A DNA stretch of 64,000 nt. It comes from an uncultured Acinetobacter sp. GTDB taxonomy: Bacteria > Pseudomonadota > Gammaproteobacteria > Pseudomonadales > Moraxellaceae. The notes under the pieces were generated by a model, which was given only the letters and a program-made list of their open reading frames with translations, was not told the origin of the DNA and did no database searches. The stretch's first letter is position 1; the number at the start of each line of letters is the position of its first letter. The position numbers were made by a program, and so were the translations under genes. Below are positions 1 to 7,874 of the stretch, one piece after another. The DNA lies in contig NZ_CANLSL010000004.1 in NCBI RefSeq assembly GCF_947493735.1, positions 82,274-146,273 of the forward strand, read 5' to 3'.

Positions 1-208
1 ATGCGTTTTAAGCTAAGTTTCATTATATGTATTCCTCTTTTGTATTCGCTGAGTACATGCGTTGAGTATAAGACATATATAGTGTCGATGCGAATATGTT
101 TCAATTTATTTCTGATGATTAAAGTTGTGCAAATGTAAATTAATGCAAATATTCATGCGAATGTCATCATTATTTATTCACATTTTGTCAAACTCATTTT
201 TTTAAAGG

Positions 209-1084
209 TCATTCAATTTTAATATTTGTCCAACTTTCATAGAGCTTAACTGCACTAGAAAAGTCACTTTCAGCATCACTGGTTAAATTTGCAGTTTGAA
301 TCAGATTTTGGGTGAGGCTAAGCAAAGGTGTAGGGAGTTTGGCTTGTTGCGCCAAAGATAGGGCAATTCCTGTATCTTTTGCGAGTAAAGGTAGGGCAAA
401 GGTCAATGGAAATTCACGGTTTAAAATACGCTGCGGCAAGACCATTTCCGTCACTGCGCTTTTACCACTAGAAGCATTAATACATTCGAGTGCATTGTTG
501 AGATTGACACCATTGGCTTTGAGCGTAGTAAAGCCTTCTGCGGTTGCCCAAAGGTTGGCTGCGAGTAGCATATTATTGACTGCTTTTACAGCAAAGCCTG
601 CACCTGAGTCACCCACGTGTTTGATCAATCCAGCAAAGGGCTCAATAGCAGAGTAAGCTTGCTCAAAAGCTTTTGCATCACCGCCAATCATGACAGTTAA
701 TGTGCCTTTTTCTGCACCGATGGTTTGACCTGATACAGGTGCATCAAGAAAGTTAGCGCCACGTGCTTGCAAAAACTTTGCCATTTTTACCGCAGATTCA
801 GGCACGCCACTGGTACAATCAACCCAGATTGCACCTGACTTTGGTGGATGTTGCGTAATGATGGTTTCTACTTCGGCACTGGTCGGTAAGCAGGAGAAAA
901 TAATGTCTGCTTGCGTCGCGGTTTCAATATCGACGGCTTGTGTACCGTATTCTGAGGCATGTTGCTCAGCTTTGGCGAAATTACGATTCCAAACCAAAAC
1001 CTGTTCGAATGACTTCGGCAAATGTGAAGCCATGCGATAACCCATTGCACCCAAGCCGATGAACGCGATAGAAATAGACATCAT
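209..1084 (-). CDS. NAD(P)-dependent beta-hydroxyacid dehydrogenase (3-hydroxyisobutyrate dehydrogenase family)
   Basis: A 291-residue protein of the 3-hydroxyisobutyrate/tartronate-semialdehyde reductase family, expected to oxidise a short beta-hydroxyacid with NAD(P) in the cytoplasm. The N-terminus has the Rossmann motif GLGAMG (about residues 10-15). DAPVSG with a following GTLTVMIGG segment (about 113-132) is the substrate-binding signature, and KAVNNML (about 167) carries the catalytic lysine. Length is normal. The start follows AGGAG at the right spacing; a second Met directly after it is an alternative. It lies 90 bp downstream of a PhaC-like hydrolase on the same strand and may be cotranscribed. 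The substrate cannot be read from sequence. Confidence 0.88.
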   Translation of the reverse strand: MMSISIAFIGLGAMGYRMASHLPKSFEQVLVWNRNFAKAEQHASEYGTQAVDIETATQADIIFSCLPTSAEVETIITQHPPKSGAIWVDCTSGVPESAVKMAKFLQARGANFLDAPVSGQTIGAEKGTLTVMIGGDAKAFEQAYSAIEPFAGLIKHVGDSGAGFAVKAVNNMLLAANLWATAEGFTTLKANGVNLNNALECINASSGKSAVTEMVLPQRILNREFPLTFALPLLAKDTGIALSLAQQAKLPTPLLSLTQNLIQTANLTSDAESDFSSAVKLYESWTNIKIE

Positions 1085-1174
1085 GGCTCCTGAATCTAAT
1101 AACGATATTCAAATGAAGCACTTAATCTATCATGCTGAGGCGAATGCACAAGTTCAATTCTTTTACTATCTATA

Positions 1175-2377
1175 CTATTCATTTTTTTCAGTTACATCTT
1201 TTGCAGGTGTCGAATGTGCGGATAACCAATCTACCAGTTTTGGCCAAAACTGTTCTGCATTATTGCGACCTGAGATCATACCGAGATGTCCACCCGGCAC
1301 AGATTGTAGTTCAATGTCCTGACTTGAAGTAATTGAAAGTAAAGGTAACATCGCTTGTTCAGTTACGATATCGTCGTTGTCACCGTAAGCGAGGAGCATG
1401 GCACTATGAATACGTTTGAAATCAAAATGATAATTTTTGTAGTTTGCTTGACCTGTTTTTAATGGATTTTGTAGCCAAACCCATAACAACATATCTCGAT
1501 TAATCGCACCCGGATAATCCACCATATCATCTAAAAAGTCGGATAAAGTTGCATGCGCTTCAACTGTGCCAAGATCATGGGAGTGTTTAAGCATTTGCCA
1601 ATGGGTATCTAAGGTTTTGACTGGATTTAAAAGCTTATAACCTAAGGCATTGAGCCATCCCGAAGTATGCAGAAGGTGGTTGTTCAATGCTTTTTCAAGC
1701 CATGCTTGACGACCTTTTTGATCTATCTTGAACAGCTTATGTGATTTTGCAAAAAGTTGTCCAATCGGTCCTGAACCATGCGAGTCAATTGGGCTGCCCA
1801 TAATGACGATGTTGCGAATATGCTGATCTTGATTCGATGCACTATAGAGCAAGGTGAAAATTCCACCCATGCTCCAACCGTGTAAAGAAACGTCTTGGCT
1901 ATTAGAATGCGTACGCACAGCCTGCATAAAGTGCGGAATTGCTTTAAAAATAAAATATTCAAAATCCAAATGGCGATCACGGCGATTAAGTTTTCCCCAA
2001 TCCATCAAATATACATCAAAGCCATTTGCGGTGAGATAGCCCAAAAGTGAGCGCTCTGGAAATAAATCATAAATCGACATCTTTACCGCAAGTGGCGCAA
2101 CGATGACCAAAGGAATGTGTTTGGTTGTTGGTGTTTGGCTTGGATAAAAACGTAGCTGTGCCTTATCAAAAGTGGAAATAACTTGATATGCCAATTGATC
2201 AGACTGTACTTGAGATTTTTGATCAAAAAATCGCTGTGTCAGATGTTTAGTCGCAGGTTTTAAGCGACGCTCAACCAATCGTTTCAAACGTGTTGATTGA
2301 TGCGTGTTGATTGCTTGAAATGGCGGTGTCGGTTTTTGAGGCATATTGTTCATATCAATCCATTTTGAATTTGCCAT
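1175..2377 (-). CDS. alpha/beta-hydrolase related to polyhydroxyalkanoate synthase (PhaC-like)
   Basis: About 400 residues with the alpha/beta-hydrolase fold typical of PhaC-type proteins: a PLVIVAPLAVKMSIYDL segment, then YLMDWG, then the nucleophile elbow HGWSMGG, an acid in YGDNDDIVT and a histidine in GGHLGM near the C-terminus. True PHA synthases use Cys in the elbow; here it is Ser, so a lipase or esterase-like activity is equally possible. The open frame extends upstream to a TTG at 2410; the ATG at 2377 (MANSKW) is preferred only because it is ATG, since no strong ribosome site precedes either. Its strand and spacing suggest cotranscription with the dehydrogenase downstream. Confidence 0.75.
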   Translation of the reverse strand: MANSKWIDMNNMPQKPTPPFQAINTHQSTRLKRLVERRLKPATKHLTQRFFDQKSQVQSDQLAYQVISTFDKAQLRFYPSQTPTTKHIPLVIVAPLAVKMSIYDLFPERSLLGYLTANGFDVYLMDWGKLNRRDRHLDFEYFIFKAIPHFMQAVRTHSNSQDVSLHGWSMGGIFTLLYSASNQDQHIRNIVIMGSPIDSHGSGPIGQLFAKSHKLFKIDQKGRQAWLEKALNNHLLHTSGWLNALGYKLLNPVKTLDTHWQMLKHSHDLGTVEAHATLSDFLDDMVDYPGAINRDMLLWVWLQNPLKTGQANYKNYHFDFKRIHSAMLLAYGDNDDIVTEQAMLPLLSITSSQDIELQSVPGGHLGMISGRNNAEQFWPKLVDWLSAHSTPAKDVTEKNE

Positions 2378-2567
2378 ATTGAAGCTGAGAACTTGATCAC
2401 AAGGTTTCAAATTGGCTTTTTATACAGATTTCTCAATCAATTTCTAAATTAGCTTTTAGCAATGAATATTTGATTCATACCATGCTGATTTAACACTACC
2501 TTTGGCGGTGAAATTCACTTTCGCTATCCACTGATGCAAACTGTACTGAACTTTTTTAGATTTTACC

Positions 2568-2596
2568 TTGACCAAAACTATCAGCACTAGCAAAAT
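2568..2596 (+). promoter_or_regulatory. putative sigma-70 promoter for metZ
   Basis: TTGACC (2568-2573), a 17-bp spacer and CAAAAT (2591-2596) precede metZ by about 45 bp. A small CAGTC/GACTG hairpin lies just before the metZ ATG, where no good Shine-Dalgarno sequence is visible. Prediction by consensus only. Confidence 0.35.
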
Positions 2597-2640
2597 GAAG
2601 TCAGTTTTTTGTATAGGGCAGTCCTTTTGACTGTAAACAC

Positions 2641-3840
2641 ATGTCCCAATCATCAGATTCTTTCGAAGAAAATGAATATGCTTTAGCCACTTTGGCGATT
2701 CGTACTGGTCACGATCGCACCCATGAAGGGGAACATAGTGAACCGATTTTCCTAACCTCATCATTTGTCTGTGAAAGTGCAGCTGATGCTGAAGCAAAAT
2801 TTTCAGGAAAAATCGAGGGCAATACATACTCTCGCTATACCAATCCGACGGTACATACTTTTGAAAAGCGCCTCGCAAAACTCGATGGCGCAGAGCGTGC
2901 AATTGCCACCAGTTCAGGCATGGCAGCAGTGCATGCGATGTGTATGGCGTATCTCAAAGCAGGCGATCATGTGATCTGCTCACGTGCGGTATTCGGTTCG
3001 ATCATTTCATTGTTTGAAAAGTATGTGATGAAGTTCGCTGTGGAAGTGACCTTTGTCGATCTTGACGATCTCGATGCTTGGAAAAATGCGATTCGTCCAA
3101 ATACACGATTACTGTTTATCGAAACGCCGTCGAATCCATTAGCGCAAGTTGGTGATATGCAAGCGATTGCCGATATTGCCCATGCGCATGGTGCTTTGTT
3201 TGCGGTGGATAATTGTTTCTGTACGCCAATGTTGCAACAGCCAATCAAATTTGGTGCGGATTTGGTGCTCTATTCAGCGACCAAATATATTGATGGACAA
3301 GGACGTGCGCTTGGTGGTGCAGTCGTTGGTAGTCACAAACTACTTGAAGAGGTGAATGGTGTCATTCGTACACTGGGCAACTCGATGAGTCCGTTTAATG
3401 CGTGGATTTTCTTAAAAGGTTTAGAAACCTTGAATATCCGTATGAAAGCGCACTGTGAAAATGCACAGAAACTGGCTGAATGGCTTGAGCAACATGACAA
3501 TGTTGAAAAAGTCTACTACGCAGGATTGCCAAATCATCCAGGACATGAGCTCGCTAAGAAGCAACAAAAAGGCTTTGGTGGCGTGGTATCATTTGTGGTG
3601 AAAAATGGCCGTCAAGGCGCATGGCATGTGATAGATCGCACTAAATTCTTATCTATTACAAGTAATTTGGGTGATGTCAAATCAACCATTACCCATCCTG
3701 CGACCACTTCACATGGCAGAATGTCAGATGAAGCGAAGCAAGCCGCTGGTATTGTTGAAGGTTTGATCCGTGTATCGGTTGGGTTGGAAGATATTGATGA
3801 TATTATTGATGATCTTAAACGTGGCTTAGATCAATTATAA
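2641..3840 (+). CDS. metZ: O-succinylhomoserine sulfhydrylase
   Basis: A 399-residue PLP enzyme of the Cys/Met metabolism (gamma-lyase) family. It makes homocysteine directly from O-succinylhomoserine and sulfide in methionine synthesis. The PLP-binding lysine is in SATKYIDGQG (Lys about 215). SGMAAVHAM (about 92) and ETPSNPL (about 160) are the usual cofactor and substrate contacts, and the C-terminal SLGDVKS-type motif appears as SNLGDVKSTITHP. Length and ends match MetZ rather than MetB. Cystathionine gamma-synthase is the main alternative. The gene is monocistronic and followed directly by a palindromic element. Confidence 0.88.
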   Translation: MSQSSDSFEENEYALATLAIRTGHDRTHEGEHSEPIFLTSSFVCESAADAEAKFSGKIEGNTYSRYTNPTVHTFEKRLAKLDGAERAIATSSGMAAVHAMCMAYLKAGDHVICSRAVFGSIISLFEKYVMKFAVEVTFVDLDDLDAWKNAIRPNTRLLFIETPSNPLAQVGDMQAIADIAHAHGALFAVDNCFCTPMLQQPIKFGADLVLYSATKYIDGQGRALGGAVVGSHKLLEEVNGVIRTLGNSMSPFNAWIFLKGLETLNIRMKAHCENAQKLAEWLEQHDNVEKVYYAGLPNHPGHELAKKQQKGFGGVVSFVVKNGRQGAWHVIDRTKFLSITSNLGDVKSTITHPATTSHGRMSDEAKQAAGIVEGLIRVSVGLEDIDDIIDDLKRGLDQL

Positions 3841-3846
3841 TCTTCT

Positions 3847-3929
3847 CAGTTTGAACTGTTACAGCGTTAACTTCGCTCGAAGTATTTCATATACATCTTC
3901 GCTCAGTTGCCTTGTAACAGACCAAACTG
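3847..3929. repeat. palindromic intergenic element after metZ
   Basis: An imperfect inverted repeat with outer arms CAGTTTG..CTGTTACA and TGTAACAG..AAACTG starts six bases after the metZ stop. Read on the minus strand, the interior holds AAGGCAACTGAGC and GAGCGAAGTTAACGC facing each other. These resemble the boxes of the other palindromes in this window (see 28288-28391 and 29898-29999). It probably forms the 3' end of the metZ transcript, although no T-tract follows. Confidence 0.55.
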
Positions 3930-3999
3930 CATTGATTATAAAAGTATGAATTTTTGAAATAGTCGTAATTAAGTTAATTTTGAAAGAAAGGATAACACT

Positions 4000-4329
4000 A
4001 TGAATATCAATATGTTGATGCAACAAGCACAGCGTATGCAAAAGGATATGGAAGGCAACATCAAAAAAGCCAAAGAAGAGCTTGCGCAAACTGAAGTGCA
4101 CGCCGAAGCAGGTGGTGGCTTGGTCAAAGTGACCATGACGGCTCGCTTTGTGGTGAAACGTATTGAGATCAATCCTGAGCTTTTACAAGACGAAGCGGAT
4201 ATGATTGAAGACTTGATTGCTGCTGCGGTGAATGATGCTGTGCGCCAAGCGGAAGAAATTTCTGATGAAAAACTCAAAGGTGCGAATAGCGGTATGGGAT
4301 TACCACCAGGTTTATCAGGGATGTTCTAA
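4000..4329 (+). CDS. ybaB: YbaB/EbfC nucleoid-associated protein
   Basis: A 109-residue member of the YbaB/EbfC family, small dimeric DNA-binding proteins usually encoded between dnaX and recR. The N-terminal half is a charged helix ([17 protein letters not shown]), followed by [11 protein letters not shown] and the conserved EIISDEKL-like tail, ending in a Gly/Pro-rich [15 protein letters not shown] precedes the start. The dnaX neighbour is absent (metZ lies upstream), and recR, normally adjacent, is displaced 487 bp downstream by a palindrome and a MITE-like element. Confidence 0.92.
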   Translation: MNINMLMQQAQRMQKDMEGNIKKAKEELAQTEVHAEAGGGLVKVTMTARFVVKRIEINPELLQDEADMIEDLIAAAVNDAVRQAEEISDEKLKGANSGMGLPPGLSGMF

Positions 4330-4337
4330 AGGAAACA

Positions 4338-4463
4338 CGAAAAACCACCTGCGTATGCAAATTTCTGCGTTGTTCCTTGCTCGCAATCCTCATGTACCTG
4401 AACTACACTGCGGTTGCTGTGCGAGGTACGCCTTGAAATTTTAATTACTCGCTAGGTTTTTCG
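4338..4463. repeat. large palindromic intergenic element after ybaB
   Basis: Perfect outer arms CGAAAAACC (4338-4346) and GGTTTTTCG (4455-4463) enclose nested complementary segments, including AAATTTC/GAAATTT. On the minus strand the interior carries AAGGCGTACC and GGAACAACGCAG. These match the AGGCGATAC and AACAACGTAG boxes of the MITE palindrome at 4556-4645. The element begins eight bases after the ybaB stop codon. No protein is encoded. Confidence 0.6.
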
Positions 4464-4520
4464 AATCCCCAAAATTTAATGTTCCAAATTAAATTAGAGC
4501 ATTTCATCCAATCAAAATTA

Positions 4521-4786
4521 GGGTCTGTTGACATTTCACAGATGCTTGCGACAACGGATGTTTTTTAGGCGATACTAGGAATGAATGAAGAAATTTAGTC
4601 ATTCTAAATGATTCATTCATAACAACGTAGCGTCAAAAAACATCCTTGTCCCGAAGGGTTATGGCTAAAATTGCCATAAACTTCGTTATGAAACTTGACA
4701 AGGGAGTGACCATTCTCTGCGTTTCATGCCTCGTTTATGTGATTTTAGCCTATAACGCAATGCATGGTTGAAATGTCAACAGACCC
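4521..4786. mobile_element. MITE-like non-autonomous element, copy 1
   Basis: A 266-bp element without coding capacity. Its ends are perfect 18-bp inverted repeats, GGGTCTGTTGACATTTCA, flanked on both sides by TA (4519-4520 and 4787-4788), as expected for a TA target duplication. The interior consists of two long palindromes (4556-4645 and 4663-4750). A second copy is at 15635-15915. TA duplication is known for IS630/Tc1-mariner transposases and some IS5-family groups; no transposase is present in the window. It separates ybaB from recR. Confidence 0.82.
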
Positions 4787-4816
4787 TAATCATTTATTTT
4801 GTTGTGTCATTGAATT

Positions 4817-5419
4817 ATGTATAGCGATCGCTTTAGTTTCCTTGTGCAAAAGTTGCGTTTATTGCCCAGTGTTGGCTCCAAGTCAGCACAGCGTATGGCA
4901 TTGCATTTATTGATGCGACAACGTGTCGGCGCATTGGAACTCGCTCAAGCGATCACCGATGCAGTAGAACATATTCATGAGTGTTCAGTCTGTCATTCAT
5001 TGACCGAACTTGACGTTTGTGAGATCTGCTTGGATACCGAGCGAGATCAGCAAGTACTGTGTGTGGTGGAATCGCCTGCAGATGTCTTTGCGATTGAGCA
5101 TAGTGGTAGTTTCAAAGGGCGTTATCATGTGTTACATGGGCATTTGTCACCACTAGATGGGATTGGTCCTGAAGAAGTGGGGATTCCGCATTTACTGCAA
5201 CGCTTGAGTGATGGACAAATTCAAGAGATTATTCTTGCCACCAATGCCACAGTAGAAGGTCAAGCCACAGCGCACTATTTGGTTGAAGCTTGTCGCCAAC
5301 TGCCAGTTCGTATTAGTCGGATTGCACAAGGTGTACCGCAAGGTGGTGAGCTTGAATATGTCGATAGTCATACCTTGCATCAGGCGTTGACGCATCGTTT
5401 GATGCTCAATCAGGATTAA
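4817..5419 (+). CDS. recR: recombination protein RecR
   Basis: A 200-residue RecR, which works with RecF and RecO to load RecA on single-strand gaps. The N-terminal helix-hairpin-helix segment is LRLLPSVGSKSAQRMALHLL. A four-cysteine zinc finger follows (CSVCHSLTELDVCEIC, about 56-71), then the Toprim domain with VVESPADVFAIEHSG and VLHGHLSPLDGIGPE. Length equals the family norm. In many genomes recR is cotranscribed with ybaB. Here a palindrome and a MITE-like element lie in between, so expression may depend on read-through or on a promoter near the right end of the element. Confidence 0.95.
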   Translation: MYSDRFSFLVQKLRLLPSVGSKSAQRMALHLLMRQRVGALELAQAITDAVEHIHECSVCHSLTELDVCEICLDTERDQQVLCVVESPADVFAIEHSGSFKGRYHVLHGHLSPLDGIGPEEVGIPHLLQRLSDGQIQEIILATNATVEGQATAHYLVEACRQLPVRISRIAQGVPQGGELEYVDSHTLHQALTHRLMLNQD

Positions 5420-5510
5420 GTTGCTGTAGCGAAGTCTGTGTTCAGGTTCAGGCTTAGATTTACTTTTATAATTTGTATTATCAATACTGTGTTATTGATT
5501 AAGGAATTGT

Positions 5511-6644
5511 ATGCACTACCAATGGATTGCATCGCAAGCAGAATTGCCTGCAATCAGTGAAAAATTAAAACAAAGTGCAAGTCATGCGCTCGATACCGAG
5601 TTTATCAAGGTCGATACGCTGTACCCAAAATTAGGTGTATTGCAGATCAATGTTGATGAGCAAGTGTATTTGGTTGACGGCAATCTGGATCTATCAATAC
5701 TTTGGCAAGCAATTTTTGAGGCGAAGCAAAATATTTTCCATGCTTGCGGAGAAGATGTTGACCTGATTTATCACTATGCACAGCAAAAACCACTGACCAA
5801 TATTTTTGATACCCAAGTCGCTATGGCGTATCTCGGCTATGGCATGCAGATTGGTTATCAGCCTGCTGTGGAAACCATCCTAAATATTCAAATGGAAAAA
5901 GATCAAACGCGTTCAGATTGGTTGGCACGTCCACTGACCCAAGAGCAAGCGCAGTATGCCGCCAATGATGTGTTGTATTTACAGCAACTTGCTGATCGTT
6001 TAATTGATGATTTAAAAGATAAAAATTTATATAACTATGTGCTAGAGGATTGCCAAAGCTATTGCCAATCTTTAGCGCAGAATTATTCTCCCGAAGATGC
6101 TTATTTGGATATGGCGAACTTTCGACATAGTTCCAAACAACTGATGCAACTCAAACAGCTGATGACATGGCGAGAAGAACTTGCACTTCGAGAGAATAAG
6201 CCACGCAGTTATATCTTGAAAAATGGCACGATCCAAAAAATCTTAGAGCGTCATCCAAAGACACTTCACCAGTTGGCGAGTCAGTATGAGATTCGTTCGA
6301 GTGTTTTGCGTGAACACGGCAAACATATTTTAAGCTTAATCAATGACTTACCAGACCAATCAACATGGCTAAAACGGCTACCTAGACCTTGCCGTTATCA
6401 GCTCAAAGAAACCAGTGTGGCGATTGAACAGTTATTACAAAATGTCAGCAATGAGTTATCTGTACCAATGGATATTTTGATGCGCAAAAAATGGATGACA
6501 CAACTGCAAATTTTTGCGACGCAAGATCAGTCAAATTTAGATCAACTCAATCCTTATTTATTAGGCTGGCGCTTGGAATGTGTGACCAAGCCAATTCTTG
6601 CCTTAATTGCTCAGGATATGGAAGCACAGCCACAGTCTGTTTAG
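5511..6644 (+). CDS. rnd: ribonuclease D
   Basis: A 377-residue 3'-5' exoribonuclease of the DEDD superfamily that trims tRNA and other structured RNA ends. The exonuclease core shows DTEFIKVDTLYP (about 29-40, ExoI), HACGEDVDLIYH (about 77-88, ExoII) and YAANDVLYL (about 148-156, ExoIII with Tyr-Asp). An HRDC-type helical region follows (LMTWREELALRENKPRSYILK, about 218-238). Ribosome site AAGGA precedes the ATG. Length is as expected. Confidence 0.93.
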   Translation: MHYQWIASQAELPAISEKLKQSASHALDTEFIKVDTLYPKLGVLQINVDEQVYLVDGNLDLSILWQAIFEAKQNIFHACGEDVDLIYHYAQQKPLTNIFDTQVAMAYLGYGMQIGYQPAVETILNIQMEKDQTRSDWLARPLTQEQAQYAANDVLYLQQLADRLIDDLKDKNLYNYVLEDCQSYCQSLAQNYSPEDAYLDMANFRHSSKQLMQLKQLMTWREELALRENKPRSYILKNGTIQKILERHPKTLHQLASQYEIRSSVLREHGKHILSLINDLPDQSTWLKRLPRPCRYQLKETSVAIEQLLQNVSNELSVPMDILMRKKWMTQLQIFATQDQSNLDQLNPYLLGWRLECVTKPILALIAQDMEAQPQSV

Positions 6645-6948
6645 CATAAAGTTTTACGATCATTGAAATTGACGCAGTGTTTATTTTCAAACTATGTATA
6701 TTTTCAAACTAGGTGAACTTTGAAACCGTAACTTTGCAGTCACCATTTGCAATACTTCGTAAGACATTTCGGTGTATGCTGAATTTAACTAGGGATAAGT
6801 TGTGCTGTGAATCATTTATTCTGCGTGGCGTAAGCTAAGAAGTTTAGGTTCAAATTTAGACTTAAAAAATGCTTCAAGTTATAATTCGCCATAGTTTTGG
6901 TTTTTTCAAACTCAATTTTCCCTCAAATAACATAAATGAGTAACGCAG
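6645..6948. other. intergenic region rnd-YcgL with a spaced direct repeat
   Basis: No gene or clear terminator is visible. A 13-bp direct repeat TATTTTCAAACTA occurs at 6682-6694 and 6699-6711 (start-to-start 17 bp). The rest is AT-rich sequence that presumably holds the promoter of the downstream operon. Confidence 0.4.
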
Positions 6949-7275
6949 ATGATTTGTGATATTTATCGATCAAGCAAACGTGATGAGATGTATCTCTACG
7001 TAGCACGTTCAAATGTGCAGGGTGAAAGTCAAGCAGATGCCGATAGCGATCATGCTACGGATCCTTTTGCTAAAGTCCCTGAAAGCATGCAAAAAGCGTT
7101 TGGTCGAGCAACATTTGTCATGCAACTTGAGCTCACTCAAGAGCGTAAGTTGGCACGCGTTTCTACAATGCGTGTACTCGATGCACTACAGACTCAGGGC
7201 TATTTTGTGCAGATGCCACCAGATGGTTTGATCAACCCGAATGCTGTTGCGCCTGAAGGTTTGCGAGGAGCATAA
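6949..7275 (+). CDS. YcgL domain-containing protein
   Basis: A 108-residue protein with the small YcgL fold: [19 protein letters not shown] at the N-terminus, [21 protein letters not shown] in the middle and a QGYFVQMPP segment near the end. The molecular function of the family is unknown. In many gammaproteobacteria ycgL lies next to rnd, as it does here. It is followed two bases later by a small membrane protein, suggesting cotranscription. Confidence 0.85.
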   Translation: MICDIYRSSKRDEMYLYVARSNVQGESQADADSDHATDPFAKVPESMQKAFGRATFVMQLELTQERKLARVSTMRVLDALQTQGYFVQMPPDGLINPNAVAPEGLRGA

Positions 7276-7277
7276 AT

Positions 7278-7676
7278 ATGAATCAGATCTTAGCTGGATT
7301 GCAGTCTTGGTGGTATGGCTTTCTGAGTTTGTTTGATGCGATTCCAGAAGACAGCATCGCCATTACCGTCTATGTTGGCGGGACAATCGTTGCGCTGTGC
7401 TGTTGGTATAGCGTAGCAAAGCGATTACCGAGTCCATTAGGTGCTTTGACGTGGATTATTCTTTTTGCGTGCTTGGTGACACCGACTGTATCAGAAGGTG
7501 AAAATGCAGGACTTGCACCTGCGTTGATCGGCATGATTTTTGGGATTTTAACCAAAGAGCAAAATCTGATTTGGTCAAATCTGTCGGCAATTTTATTTGT
7601 GGCAGCAGTATGCTTTTTGGTGATGTTCTTTTGGTCGCGTTATCAAAATCAACGCAAAAAACTGCATCAAAACTAA
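7278..7676 (+). CDS. small inner-membrane protein of unknown function
   Basis: A 132-residue protein with about four hydrophobic segments: AITVYVGGTIVALCCWYSVA (about 28-47), LGALTWIILFACLVTP (about 54-69), LAPALIGMIFGIL (about 78-90) and LSAILFVAAVCFLVMFFW (about 101-118). A basic C-terminal tail follows. AGGAG precedes the start, and the gene begins two bases after the YcgL stop, so the two are likely translated from one mRNA. No family is recognised. Confidence 0.8.
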   Translation: MNQILAGLQSWWYGFLSLFDAIPEDSIAITVYVGGTIVALCCWYSVAKRLPSPLGALTWIILFACLVTPTVSEGENAGLAPALIGMIFGILTKEQNLIWSNLSAILFVAAVCFLVMFFWSRYQNQRKKLHQN

Positions 7677-7682
7677 GCTTCC

Positions 7683-7766
7683 AAGTTAAACAGCAAAGTT
7701 AAACTTCCAAGTTAAACATCAAAGCTCAGCTTTAAGTTAACGCCAAAGTCAGCTTCAAAGTTAAAG
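7683..7766 (+). repeat. iterated AAGTTAAAC motif upstream of the MoxR gene
   Basis: Five copies of AAGTTAAAC or a close variant start at 7683, 7696, 7709, 7734 and 7758. The start-to-start distances are 13, 13, 25 and 24 bp, so the spacing is near-regular. The array lies between the membrane protein and the MoxR-type ATPase. It could be a multi-site regulator target or a decayed tandem repeat. Confidence 0.5.
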
Positions 7767-7874
7767 TTTAAATTAATAACGCTAAAATCGTTGCAAAGTC
7801 GAAAATCAGTCAATGTATTTTCGCAAAACTTTTGCTTTATTAGCATTTATATATCGGATTGAACAGGACATTTC

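Noticed and set aside
1..138. 45-codon open frame at the window start
   Set aside because: Low-complexity hydrophobic peptide without family or ribosome site; chance frame in AT-rich DNA.
2456..2902. 148-residue minus-strand frame overlapping the metZ start
   Set aside because: It lies antisense to the metZ 5' end, has no ribosome site and reads as atypical composition; shadow of metZ.
4321..4480. tRNA gene suggested by a TTCGAATC-like stretch near 4460
   Set aside because: No acceptor stem, D-loop or anticodon arm can be drawn; the stretch belongs to a palindromic element.
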